Assembly: GCA_950022655.1 (NCBI GenBank)
Contig: OX465582.1
Span: 90,115,801-90,179,800 of the forward strand
Direction: 5' to 3'
Length of the DNA stretch: 64,000 nucleotides
DNA from: Alentia gelatinosa
Taxonomy: Eukaryota; Annelida; Polychaeta; Phyllodocida; Polynoidae
Shown: positions 53,761 through 64,000 of the stretch, piece after piece
Layout: each line of letters begins with the position of its first letter
Position numbering within the stretch: position 1 is the first letter of the stretch
Made by a program: the position numbers and the translations under genes
Notes under the pieces: generated by a model
Database searches by the model: none
Seen by the model: the letters and a program-made list of their open reading frames with translations, nothing else
What the model was told of the DNA's origin: nothing

Positions 53761-55068
53761 TTTCTAGTAGTTCTCCAGCGGTATTTCTAGTATTTTAAGA
53801 TAGATTCCCTGAATGCTAATTCAAATACGCAAGTGTTTGTCTGCACCTTTAGATGAATTGGTGACTGTCTGGTTCTATGATTATATTTTCCTGGAATCAT
53901 TTATTACACTTGTATCAATGCGTTGCCATCATAGGGATATCTTTTTTTGGCAATCTCTTTCTTTTATATCATTGATAATTTACACCACTAGAAAGGAAAC
54001 TCCTAGTACTGTCCAAGTTTCTCTAAATTGCAAAAATGTCCAACACAAAATGACAAATGTGACAGAAACTTACACAAAACACAGTGCTACTGAGTGATTC
54101 ATCATTTGATTATAAACAAAATTTACCTAGAAAATAAAGGGTACATGCACCCCCCTATCTGCTGCGTTCACCCCCCCTCCCCAAAAAAAAGGTGAAAATT
54201 GATTAACAATATAATCATATTGAACTCAGAAAATAACCCGCATCGCTAAAATATAGTACAAAGTAAGGGCGTCTTTAGAGATTATTATTATGTGAAGTAT
54301 CAGAAAGTTAAGAAAAAGATTCGTGAATAACTGAAAGTTTTAAATTTGTAGGTATTCTTTTCTAACAATATAGACCAGGTAGACCGCCCCCACAAACATA
54401 ACAAGTGGTTATGTCGTAGTAGGCTCTATATGACCGTTGAATGATTTGCGCCTGTTAAAGCGTTAACAATCAAATAATCTAAAATCAAATTTAAACAATT
54501 GAATTAGTCTGAATTTGTGGTAGAAAAGCAACTAGGAGGTTTATACGTTCTAGTTGGCAAGTACCACGCTCTGACCAGGGCTAGATTAATGCACGCTGTT
54601 CAGATTAAGAGGTTGGTGGGGTTAAATCACATACGATACCTGCCGTGTGCGCCTTGATCCAGGTAATTCTATGTAGGTTCTTAAAGCAGAGATACTCAAT
54701 AGGATATAATCATAGCTTCACATATTGATAATAAACCTAGCTTTATGGTGCTTTTATTCTAGAAAAATACACACAAAAGGTAATAACAAAATAGTAAATT
54801 GGCTCTAGATTATAAAATAGCATACTCTCCAAGCAGTATATAAAATCTTGTAGGAGAGTCATAGAACAGTTAATCGTTCAAGATGAATTTAACCCGACCA
54901 GAGCTCACGTAGTGTAGCTCTAGCGTCCAGTGTATGGGCCAGTCTCCAAGCACCAACTCTCAGGGACCGCTACCAGCCAGAGGATAGTTCCAGTATAACC
55001 CGTCAGGGGCCGCCAGTGGCTTCCGACCATGACGCGAGCGATATTAGGGGAAATAACGTAGGGGGCTC

Positions 55069-55099
<31 letters not shown>

Positions 55100-55240
55100 G
55101 GGAGGGGGACCGGTCTGAATTGTCATTCAAGATGATGGTTGACACTTGAATGGGGATTATAAACTAGAGACTATTTCGCAAGGCAGTCATTGGCAAGAAC
55201 TGAAATAGTCCTTCAATATGTGCTCTCCCGTCGCACAAGG
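53761..55240. other. AT-rich low-copy DNA with a (GT)n-G20 tract
   Basis: No gene is recognised. A (GT)n run at 55070-55081 passes into about 20 G (55082-55101). 54175-54192 has C-run then A8. Confidence 0.45.
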
Positions 55241-55365
55241 TAATCGATGGTTTTGTGGACAGGCGGCCGTAAAGTACGAGTGGTTGATGAGTAGTAATTC
55301 AGGAGCGTTAGAGAGTTTATTACTGGAGTGATTCACAAAACTGCCTGTCCACAATATGTTCATTT
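55241..55365. mobile_element. Hairpin element, stem type C (copy 3, decayed)
   Basis: Arms TCGATGGTTTTGTGGACAGG and CAAAACTGCCTGTCCACAA pair. The apex GTTGATGAGTAGTAAT is a decayed reverse of ATTACTACGCGTCAAC. A further half copy lies at 55635-55690. Confidence 0.65.
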
Positions 55366-56818
55366 GCTGTATTGAATGTACGTGTATGTGAGATATTATC
55401 TCATGGTGATATCTCCCACTGACAGTTTAGCATCTCAGAAGCAATATTTAGGTGAAATATTGAACAATAGCTTACAGACACACCATTCTGTTCTTGCTTG
55501 GTGTGTCCCCGGCTTTAAATACTGGTCCTCGGCACCTTACTAATGTCACAGAGCTGGCAGATAGTGAAGGGATAGTTTTTGCACCACGCTGAAAATCTAT
55601 TTATCCTCTCCCTAAATCATGCAGTCAACCTGGAGTGATTCACAGAACTACCTGTCCACAACATGTTCATTTGTTGTATTTATTGAGCGCGGGAAATCAC
55701 GCTCATATACGTCATCTAGAGAGGTTAGAATGCTCACACAGGCTTTTAGCTTACTGCAGAGTATCTAACACTTCCCTATCCATGCACCAACTATAAAGGC
55801 CTGGTAAAAGGATCAGGTGGCCAGTATCCCTGTATCCCGTATCCCTGCCTCACTACTGACTTGGTTCCTTTAAATAGAACTGACTGAGTGACCATGTGAA
55901 CGTGTGTCAAAGAGCAAACTGAGTGGCATAGCTGACCTATTAGCCAGATAAGTAGGGCAGTTGACCAAGACCCTAAATGAAAGATTCAGTCACAACCACA
56001 ACAAGTTGAATGTGATCTGTGGTATGCTAGACCAGGCACAAGTCAAAATCAAAAACGTTAGCCAACAAATGACAAACATCTCAAAAGAAATATACCAAAT
56101 TATTGATATTCTCTTACTTTTATTTTATCAGATTTTGGTATACCGCGCTCTTCCATTATGAATGGAAATAACATATGCTCCTAGTTATTCATGTTTTCGA
56201 CCAGGAATAGTCATATGATAGGCTCTGAATACCCAACGGGCATTGGATACGAGTTCCCAATGTTAAATACCAGGGTTAAGATAATAGGCTATATCAATAG
56301 ATACTATTTCTCGGCTTTCAACACGAAGGGACTACTAATCTCTTTTGACGGGGAACTCCCCATAATCAATGGCCTTAAGACCTCTAACGGATGATTTAGA
56401 TACTGGTCCTCTGCAACCTACCAATGTCACAGTGTTGGCATGCAGATAGTGAAGGGATAGTTTTTGCAGAAAACTGAAAGTCCTTTTATCCTCTTCCTAA
56501 ACCATGCAGCGTATCTGAGCACGCTTCCCACGCTCATAAACACACTTTACTTATCTTTGTTCGCGGGCAGTGGACCGGTAATGGGACGCACAGATATGAA
56601 CTCACCTGCAAAATAAAACACACAATTATCAACACAATGTATGTTAGCAAAACTCCTGAAACCTACAATACACAGCAATCATGAGACACAACTTCGAGCT
56701 CAAGAATCATGAAGATGTCTTGTCTCATTAATGTCAATTGGAGATAGGAAAAAGTGGAAATGTTTTTCATCTGAAAGTTTGTGTATAAGAGCGACCAAAA
56801 CGAGTTGTTTTCTGTATT
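55366..56818. other. Low-copy DNA with fragments of known repeats
   Basis: 55515-55630 and 56398-56540 match the last third of the ~380-bp repeat (ATAGTGAAGGGATAGTTTTT). 56760-56818 matches one arm of the P6-type palindrome. The rest is unassigned, including a 66-residue frame at 55961-56161 that shows no known domain. Confidence 0.45.
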
Positions 56819-56953
56819 CATCTCATCCCTGTATTCACTAAATATGATCATGATGTGTGTGTGACGTCATCACCATTGAGTATTAGTACTAATACTTGAA
56901 GGGCCATGGGGAATCCATATCGTTACGCTGACAAAAATACCAGGGGTGAGATA
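56819..56953. mobile_element. TTATCTCACCCC-bounded module (copy)
   Basis: It starts TCATCTCATCCCTG and ends CCAGGGGTGAGATA. Half of the accompanying palindrome survives on its left. Confidence 0.65.
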
Positions 56954-57089
56954 TTTCACGTTATACCTGCATGGAAATGTGCCACATTTACTAGTCAGCT
57001 ATGCAGATTTCATTCATCATGATGTGACCAATTTGTATGAATATGGTTGATCCCTCAGTACAAATTAATTAGCTGTAGTTAAAAATATA

Positions 57090-57422
57090 ACTAGGGGTAA
57101 ATGGCATGTTCATCATTGATGAATGAGCGTGCACTTATAAATGTATAACAATGAAAAGGTTGGGTTACATTCAGTCTATGGATAGTTTTCTGTATCCCAC
57201 TTGCACCCAGTCAACTTGCCATTTCTGCAACTACCTGAGTCTAGGATCCAAACATATCAAGAACCAGTAGGTCTTGAGGTATTTCAGTCTCAAGTGATTG
57301 GTCATGGTCAACTGGACATGCCTTTAAGAACCTGAGATACTGGCAACCTGCTCATTTCCCACTATCACAGTGAATAGCACACAGATAGTGAAGGGATTAT
57401 CTTTTGCAGCACGCTGGAAGTC
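57090..57422 (+). repeat. Dispersed ~380-bp repeat, copy 5
   Basis: It runs from AACTAGGGGTAAATGG through ATTCAGTCTATGG and GATTGGTCATGGTCAACTGG to CACGCTGGAAGTC, where a hairpin element begins. Confidence 0.8.
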
Positions 57423-57705
57423 TTTATCCTGCCCCTTTTATAAATCTCCATAGACTTAACATGGTGTGACTGTATGCCACGGTCATGCCATAAAATAGTT
57501 ATATGCCAAGGGTGACATGTGAAGTTAAAACATGGGACAGGGTAGGATAAGATCTAAACGTCACAAAATGTTGTATAATTGTTTACATGCCAATTGTTGT
57601 CTTCTGCTAGAGATATCACTCAGCTCTGATTCGTGACATCATTCCACATAGACAACTCATGCCATATAAACAACCATATGAAGTTTCGTGACGTTTCTTG
57701 ATAAT
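57423..57705. mobile_element. Composite hairpin element (copy P10), inverse of 42784-43052
   Basis: The module 57423-57552 runs from TTTATCCTGCCCC to GGGTAGGATAA. It is followed by the 141-bp palindrome 57556-57696, which starts and ends with AAACGTCAC / GTGACGTTT. The apex is ATATCACTCAGCTCTGATTC. Confidence 0.83.
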
Positions 57706-58342
57706 ATATGACCACTTTAGCCTTTAAGAAACGTATATAGGTCGTGCAAGCATGCTGTTATAATAATGATAAAGATTCAGGGTGCCGCAATGAAATAAAT
57801 TTCTTCTTGTGTGTTTTTACGTACAGAGTTCGACGAACACACCTAAACAGCTCGGAACAGATTTTATTCAGGCACCCTAACCCGGTCCCCATATATAACC
57901 ACACATATCAAGGGACATCGCTTTTGATCAATACACAAACGTGCAGTCACCCGAGTGTAACACCCAGTACGACCACAATGACATATATATGATACAATGA
58001 TGATATATACACAATCAGTCACTCCCAAGTCACCAAGTGCGAAATTCCTTGTGATCTGCTATTATTACATCAAAGAGATATACCCAGGGACTATTATTAG
58101 AGCCATTGTTGATTGTGGTTATTATCAGATACCTGTGCATGAACTTGTATACTACATTATCTTACCCCTGGTACAAGTTTAGCTATAGAAATAAAATTAG
58201 AAAAAAATACTCAACAATGACCCCCGTAAAGTGACAATACTACGCCACGGCTGTGGAGTAGTGAATTTGAGATGACGTCGTATGGAGTTGCTAAGTCTAT
58301 TTTAATTATTGTGAAATTTTCATGATATTTAATGTCACAAAA
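57706..58342. other. Non-coding; part of a dispersed hairpin repeat
   Basis: 58225-58260 (TGACAATACTACGCCACGGC) is the complement of 37470-37490. No gene is recognised. Confidence 0.4.
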
Positions 58343-58479
58343 AGGGGTGAGATAAATCTAGAACCGCATTCGAACCGTAAAATAGACATAACTCCACTCG
58401 TTTGAATGGGCCGTAATCGTCACTCGGCTTCGCCTTGGTGACGATTACGGCCCATCCAAACTTACTTATATGATTCTCG
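58343..58479. mobile_element. Composite hairpin element (copy P4)
   Basis: The border AGGGGTGAGATAAATC is followed by palindrome 58371-58479. The inner stem is 16 bp and perfect: GGGCCGTAATCGTCAC with GTGACGATTACGGCCC (58408-58453). The apex is TCGGCTTCGCCTTG. Confidence 0.82.
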
Positions 58480-58697
58480 ATGCAGTTCTATATATTATTA
58501 TATACCTATGCACTAACTCAGTGTAAATACGTACTGCTCCTAGGGGTACAGTTAGCGTACGCAGAATGCACTGTACACCGTGAATCTTTGTATTGGTGCC
58601 TTTGGATACTAACAGACTGCACGCTTTGGCTAATAGACCGCATCCTTTGAGCCTTACCTGCATGCTTTGGCTGACAGACTGCACGCTTTGATGAAAT

Positions 58698-59021
58698 AAC
58701 GCAATCTGATTGGCCGAGAGGCCGACAACAGAATTCTAGGTGCCAGATTCAAAAATGGCGGATCCCTTCACTTCACAAGTTCTGTGACGTAGTACAGTAT
58801 CCACGCATCGAGTTAGTCGGTACATTTATCAAACATCGAGGTAGAAAACGAGTATGATTCACCTGATACCTCAAAAGAGATCGATTGATACTAATACGGC
58901 CACTCGCTGAGTGGGCGACTTGTAGATGTCAACAAACGGCTGCACCACTGTGACATCATTATCGGGGATTCCCTACACTCTCGGAAATCCCAGGCCTCTT
59001 GGCCAATCAGACTGCGTTAAA
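58698..59021. mobile_element. ~324-bp TIR element
   Basis: Inverted ends are TAACGCAATCTGATTGGCCG and GGCCAATCAGACTGCGTTA, about 26 bp paired including GAGAGGCC/GGCCTCTT. No coding capacity. Confidence 0.75.
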
Positions 59022-59156
59022 TTCTAAAGCCCGGAACACTGTAGGTGTCCACTTCCGGCGTGTCTGCTAGTGTACGCATTGTCTTTGCGAGTTGCAAAAA
59101 GTGACTTCGACGTCAAATTATGGTCAGTTTTACCTATTTAAGACCGAATTAAGGTA
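59022..59156. other. Non-coding spacer
   Basis: Contains CACTTCCGGCGT (ETS-like, near 59050). Nothing else is recognised. Confidence 0.35.
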
Positions 59157-59285
59157 TGTAATAATATGAAACCATAGTGATGGTGACAATACGGGGTAGA
59201 TTTACTCGTTGTTTCGGAATTTCTCTGAAACAACTCATAAATCTACCCCGTATTGTCACCATAACCATGGTTTCACATACTACCC
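59157..59285. mobile_element. Hairpin element, stem type D
   Basis: The palindrome pairs GTATGTAATAATATGAAACC and TGGTGACAATACGGGGTAGA with TCTACCCCGTATTGTCACCA and TGGTTTCACATACTACC. The apex is TTTCGGAATTTCTCTGAAAC. Relatives lie at 16750-16885 and 51846-51915. Confidence 0.82.
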
Positions 59286-59669
59286 GCCGCTGTGCATGAA
59301 CCTTAGGGACGATTAGAAGGTTAGGGCCTGCTGTAAGTAAGTAAATAAAATGGCATTTTGTCTAGACTTTGATATTTATGGCGCCAATCATCCTGCCTCG
59401 TGGAATACACCCTTTATTGAATAAAATACCTCAAACGGTCAACACTACAGGCTCAGTAACAACATCTCATATTGTTGGTTGTTTGTTTGACATCGGGGCA
59501 GGAGGCAAACAAAGAATTAGGAAGTTGGCGACGGACTGAGTTATGTTCTGAATCTTTACGTCTTTTGTACCACTCCCTGGTAAATATGGTGTTAACGAAT
59601 TCAACATGTTTTTTATTTTGTCAGCATATATATAAGAGAGATTCCTAAAAATCGCCAATCATTTGGTCG
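59286..59669. other. Non-coding, nothing recognised
   Basis: No repeats or genes are evident. Confidence 0.4.
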
Positions 59670-59900
59670 GCCAGTGGACATGGCCTGTCAAATGGTGGCC
59701 TGCCAGATGGGGCCTGACATATGAGGCCTGACAGATAATGGAAGATCTACCTAGTGTAGAACTGTCAGTTGCAAATAAAAGAAGAAAAGGCCTACCAGAA
59801 GGGGCCCTGAAAGACAATTGCCTGTCAGATGGTGGCCTGTCAGACGGTGACCTGCCGGGTGTGGCCTGCCAGACTGGGCCTCTCACATATGGCCTGACAT
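59670..59900. repeat. GGCCTGACAGATGGT degenerate tandem repeat, left block
   Basis: Units of about 11-20 bp, such as GTGGCCTGCCAGATGGGGCC. The array resumes at 60665. Confidence 0.85.
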
Positions 59901-60048
59901 TTTTTTTTTTTATTCAAAGAAATTTTAAGACAGTACACGTTCGTCGCTTTCACAACGATCTTCCCCAGGCATGTCACATTGATGACATCCAATACACAGT
60001 ATACAACATAGTTTCACACACAGGACATTACCTTGGACATAACAGTCA
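59901..60048. other. Non-coding spacer with T12
   Basis: A T-run at 59901-59911; nothing else is recognised. Confidence 0.4.
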
Positions 60049-60352
60049 TTTATCCTACCCCTAATAAAAAACTCCATAGGCTTAACATTGGGTCACTGTA
60101 TTCGGTCTGGAGTTCAGAAAAGTGAAAAATATTGCTGTAGTGGGATACACTTGACAAATGACGTGATCTGTTAATGTAGAAGTAATTTAGACGGGCGGGG
60201 TAGGATAAATTCTAAACCAAACTCGATTTAGTCGTGTTATTGTTCATCACACCCCAGCAAGATCTCATATTACTGCTCTCGGCTTCGCCTCGTGCAGTAA
60301 TACGCGATCTTGCCGTCGTGCAATAAACAACAACATAACTAACTCTTGTTTG
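60049..60352. mobile_element. Composite hairpin element (copy P5) with TTATCCTACCCC module
   Basis: The module 60049-60210 runs from TTTATCCTACCCC to GGGGTAGGATAAA. The palindrome 60218-60352 pairs CAAACTCGATTTAGTCGTGT with its distal complement. The apex is CTCTCGGCTTCGCCTCGTGC, the clearest form of the family apex. Confidence 0.86.
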
Positions 60353-60664
60353 ATTTCTCCATATTATCCAAAAGATATACAAACATCATCAAGTTTATTT
60401 TATACATTCCATTTTCAGGTCTACTGACCTTACACCACTCAGAACATTTATCGGTTTTATAACCTCTAATCATTATTTACTATGTTTTGTATTTCCGATT
60501 TTACCTTATTTTTAAAAGCAAAACCAGTCATCGTTCTCTGCGTTCCATAAGTTAAACCATTCCACTTCAATATTGAGGGAGAGTGTCTAAACTTTTCCAA
60601 GTTCGGTCTTGGAATTTTAAATCTTATTTTTCTTGAACCTCTGGTCCTCCCATCCTCATCATCA
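60353..60664. other. Non-coding, AT-rich
   Basis: No recognised features. Confidence 0.4.
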
Positions 60665-61340
60665 AAATGTGTTATGGCCTGTAAGACAGTGGCCTGCTAG
60701 ATGGTGGCCTGTTAGACAGTGGCCTGTAACCAGTGGCTTGTCAGACTGGGCCTGCCATATGATGGCCTGGCAGACAGTGGCCTGACAGATGTGGTCTAAC
60801 AGTCCGGGTCAATCATCAAATCAGTGCACAGGGCCACCACGAGCGCCTTCCGGATCGTGGCCTGACAGACTGGGCCTGATAAAGATGGCCTCTTAGATTG
60901 TTGCCTGACAGATGGTGCCCTGATGGCCGATGGCATTACGGATGTGGCCTGACACATGGTGGCCTGTAGGATTGTGGAGGCCACGACTAACAGGATCGTG
61001 GCCAGGCCAATGGTGGCCTGACAACCCGGGCCGAGTCAATCATCCAATCAGTGAACCCGCTCAAGGCAACCACCAGAAAGTGGCCTGACGGAAATTGCCT
61101 GCTAGATCATGGCCTGACAGACGGTGGCCTGATAGACGTAGCCTGCCAACCCGGGTCTGGTACAGAGTCAATCATCCAATCAGTGAACCTGCTCAGGGCC
61201 ACCACCGGAAAGTGGCCTGACGGAAATTGCCTGACAGATGTGGCCTGCTAGATCATGGCCTGACAGACGGTAGCCTGATAGACGTAGCCTGACAACCCGG
61301 GTCTGGTACAGAGTCAATCATCCAATCAGGGAACTCGCGC
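60665..61340. repeat. GGCCTGACAGATGGT tandem repeat, right block
   Basis: Degenerate GTGGCCTG units. Within it a ~150-bp longer segment (AGAGTCAATCATCCAATCAG, AAGTGGCCTGACGGAAATTG) occurs about three times, near 61030, 61165 and 61310. Confidence 0.85.
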
Positions 61341-61634
61341 AGGGCCGCCACCAGCGCCTCCCAGCGGCGTTCTCCCCACTTACCGCGCCCCACAATTAAC
61401 ACGGCGGGAGTGCGCGTGTGTGCGTGCGTGTGTGAGCGTCGAGCACCTGCCAATTAAGGCTAGATACACGTCCTATTGATCCGCCAATGATCCCGCCGAG
61501 GGGAGGCCCCCCCCAGCCCCCCCCCCCCCTACTTCTCAGTGTCCACGTCGCTTTGTTCTACCCTGAGCGTGAAAAACAGAGGCGCTTTGCCCTGGGCGCA
61601 AGTCGATGAGATTCCATTCATGTTCTTCATTGTG
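61341..61634. other. Low-copy DNA with C-runs
   Basis: 61509-61530 is C-rich. 61340-61500 is unique and CpG-containing. No gene is recognised. Confidence 0.4.
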
Positions 61635-62246
61635 TTGTCTGCGTGTGACTGTGTGTTGTATGACTATGTGTAGGGTCTGTACTACCTTTTCTTGTACTGG
61701 GAATAGTTTATTCATTATTTTAAGAATGTTCAAGAAAAGAAATGCTCAGAAAAGGTAAACCAATAATTCGCATTATATGAAAATTAATTGATTTTTTCAA
61801 ATTTTATTTGATTGACTTTTTTTTTTTTTTGGGGGGGGGGGGGGAGGGGTTAATCCTTATAGTTGCAAGGACAAGTGTGATTAATTGAAATGAGAAAGAT
61901 GATATCAAATACAAATAATATAGTTGGCTAGTTTATTGTGTTTGTTGTGTGTTGTATGACTATGTGTAAGGTCACTGTGTGTTGTGTGATTTGTGTTTAG
62001 GTAAACAATGCCATACTACCTTTTGTTGTACTGGCAACAGTTTATTTCTTTTTTCCATAATGTTGAATAGGAATGCTCAGGAAATGTAAATGAATAATTT
62101 GTATTATATGAAAATTGATCAATTTCTTTTATTTATTTTTTAGGGGGGGGGGGGGGGAGGAGGATTTATTAATCATCAGAGTTGCTAGAAAATATATATT
62201 TAATTGATAAGAGAAAGATGATGTCAAATACAAATAATATAATTTA
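61635..62246. repeat. ~280-bp tandem duplication, each unit with a T-run/G-run
   Basis: Unit 1 (about 61635-61922) and unit 2 (about 61968-62246) share GTGTGTTGTATGACT, TACTACCTTTT, CATTATATGAAAATTGAT and GAGAAAGATGATATCAAATA. Both carry T-rich then G13-16 tracts (61819-61845 and 62125-62158). Confidence 0.82.
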
Positions 62247-63147
62247 AAAGTTATTTTGAAAATTACCGAGTCTGAAAGAATAACTATCTATAAAACAACA
62301 GAGACAATGTACTGACTAGATGCAGGAACATTGAGCACATTATCTGATGTTAAACCAAGCAAAGAATCATATGTCCATTTGATTTGACTAATAAAAAAAG
62401 CTAAGCTCATTTGCAAAAAGAAATGTGCGGTTCTAAGGCAGATATATTCCGTTTGCTATATCATGAATCCTTTGCTTACACTGCCTGAGTCTATGTTCTA
62501 GTAACATTAAGATCTGCGGACACAAGATTTTGTTTTCTGAGGCCAACGACGGTAAAATCCATAATCCGTTAACATAAAATTTACCATTAAAAAAAGGAAA
62601 AAGAAAAAAAGGCAATCCCTGGATGAATACCGTATCTTGTCTCTCATCTTTGATTAATAAAAGGTACAGCAAATGGTCAATAATAACAACGACACATGAA
62701 TGAAGATTTCTTGCGTGTGTTCTTTTGTGATTTTCTCAGTTATCATTACAAATAAAGAAATCTCAGGGCAGTGTGAGACAGTAGAGAGCCAACATTTAAC
62801 ATCAGGGAATTCTCTTGTTCTATAGATTTCAATTCAAGAGAGGCCTGACAGACAATGATGAGACCTGTACTTCAGAGTAGCATATAGGAAAATAAGATGA
62901 AGTAAAGGGATCTCGTTGCAGTCCCTTCTCATTATTGTCTATATCGGGTATATTTTTATAAATTCGGGAATCGGTCTTATTTTAGATAACATGACACTGA
63001 TATGCTCATTCAAATCTTACCTGAGTGACCATTTACCCTTGTATCATTTCTGTGGATGGTGTGTAAAATATTTTTATTATAAATACGTTATTTGCCCCGA
63101 GGTTCTGTATGTATACATAATAAAAACTGAAGAAAAAAAGAAGAAAA
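62247..63147. other. AT-rich non-coding DNA, nothing recognised
   Basis: Short open frames at 62433-62672 and 62916-63266 have no known domain. Confidence 0.45.
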
Positions 63148-63260
63148 AAAGCCCGTTCTCATTGGCCGGCGAAAACGGCGGAGATTTTTCGAGTTACCCT
63201 GGAAGTCTGTCGGTGGTGCCACTGAATATATATTGGTATCAATTTATCAGTGAGGGTGTA
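63148..63260. mobile_element. ATTGGC-ended MITE (copy 5, partial)
   Basis: GCCCGTTCTCATTGGCCGGC and GAAAACGGCGGAGAT are followed by TCGGTGGTGCCACTGA, matching motifs of the family. Confidence 0.5.
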
Positions 63261-64000
63261 TTGTAAACTCTATTGTTAATGTCAGCCAAATTCCGCTTTT
63301 CATGTACCTCAAATAGATGTATCCGAACAACCTACGTATGCCTATAAGAGCTGTGACTAAATAAGAAACAAATGAATAAAATGAATAACTCTCCTAGCAG
63401 ACATCCTACGCTCTTCTTCCTGCGGCCGCTTGTATCTCTGCACCGACCTGCCTGTTTGGGACAGAATCTGTCCCATCCGCCAGTTTTTCAAATATCCTAA
63501 ATTTGTCATGGTTTGGGCAGTATTTGTATTCTACTTGTACATAAAGATACACATATTTATATGGTTAATGATTTACACTCATTTTTGTTATTTGTTATTT
63601 CAAACCAGATTGGGATTACTTTCTTCAGTGGAAAGCACCTCATGTGTTGCAGGGTTTTGTTTTGTCAACAAGACACATGTTCCAACTCGAAGGGGCAGCC
63701 TAATCAACCTTGGATTCACATTATAAAGTGGTTTAAAGCTGAAAAAGAAACAGCTTTAATGTCTGTATAGCTCATTTAACAATTCCCATATTTCACAACT
63801 CATAATGTATGAGTTCTTTGAGTTTCAAAACTTTTGACAGTTGCCTTGTTTTGAATCTGAAATTTAAGCTGGTTCCCCTGTCCTTGTTTAGATACCAGGG
63901 AACCAGTGTTGGGTTGAGGCAGAGATTAGCAAGCGCTAGTGCCGTGAAAGATCTGGGAGGAGAGTGAAAATGAATAAATAAAATCTCACAACTTCTCACA
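63261..64000. other. AT-rich non-coding DNA to the window end
   Basis: A frame at 63430-63726 is hydrophobic but shows no family motif. No repeat is recognised. Confidence 0.45.

Overview
This window is eukaryotic, repeat-dominated DNA, most likely from an aquatic invertebrate animal. That call rests on an intact-structure tyrosine-recombinase (Ngaro/DIRS-type) retrotransposon, a Jockey/CR1-superfamily LINE, a tRNA-derived SINE head, very many short inverted-repeat (MITE-like) elements and numerous minisatellites. The species cannot be named from the sequence. I recognise no host protein-coding gene. Nearly all long open frames are shadows of tandem repeats or belong to mobile elements.

Layout. 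0-5 kb: end of a TIR element at the left edge, a decayed minus-strand LINE (685-3705) and a hairpin element. 5.4-6.8 kb: a G-rich minisatellite with a 197-bp higher-order period. 7-24 kb: a mosaic of MITEs, hairpin elements and a recurrent ~380-bp repeat, with small unique GC-rich islands (7.24-7.56 and 17.34-17.48 kb) that look regulatory. 24-32 kb: minisatellites with 40-bp, ~138-bp, ~126-bp, 45/18-bp and 15-bp units, interspersed with MITEs. 32.9-37.4 kb: the retrotransposon. 38-40 kb: a ~79-bp tandem array invaded by a polyadenylated retro-insert. 40-46.6 kb: dense hairpin elements. 46.7-50.4 kb: three adjacent arrays (81, 54 and 57 bp). 51-54 kb: a CpG-rich block and two more arrays. 54-64 kb: low-copy AT-rich DNA with scattered MITEs and a GGCCTG-rich repeat.

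The retrotransposon reads on the minus strand as A1 - gag - RT/RNase H - tyrosine recombinase - B1A2 - B2. Gag would package the RNA, RT/RNase H would copy it, the split direct repeats would let a circular DNA form, and the recombinase would insert that circle without target duplication. Its repeats are almost identical (153/153 and 177/179 positions), so the insertion is recent, yet RT carries one in-frame stop and one homopolymer frameshift.

The most unusual signal is two families of composite hairpin elements. In each, a roughly 140-bp imperfect palindrome has a constant base and a constant apex but stems that differ between subfamilies, and it is joined to a conserved non-palindromic body. 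The stems of different subfamilies do not resemble each other, so structure appears to be kept while sequence is exchanged.
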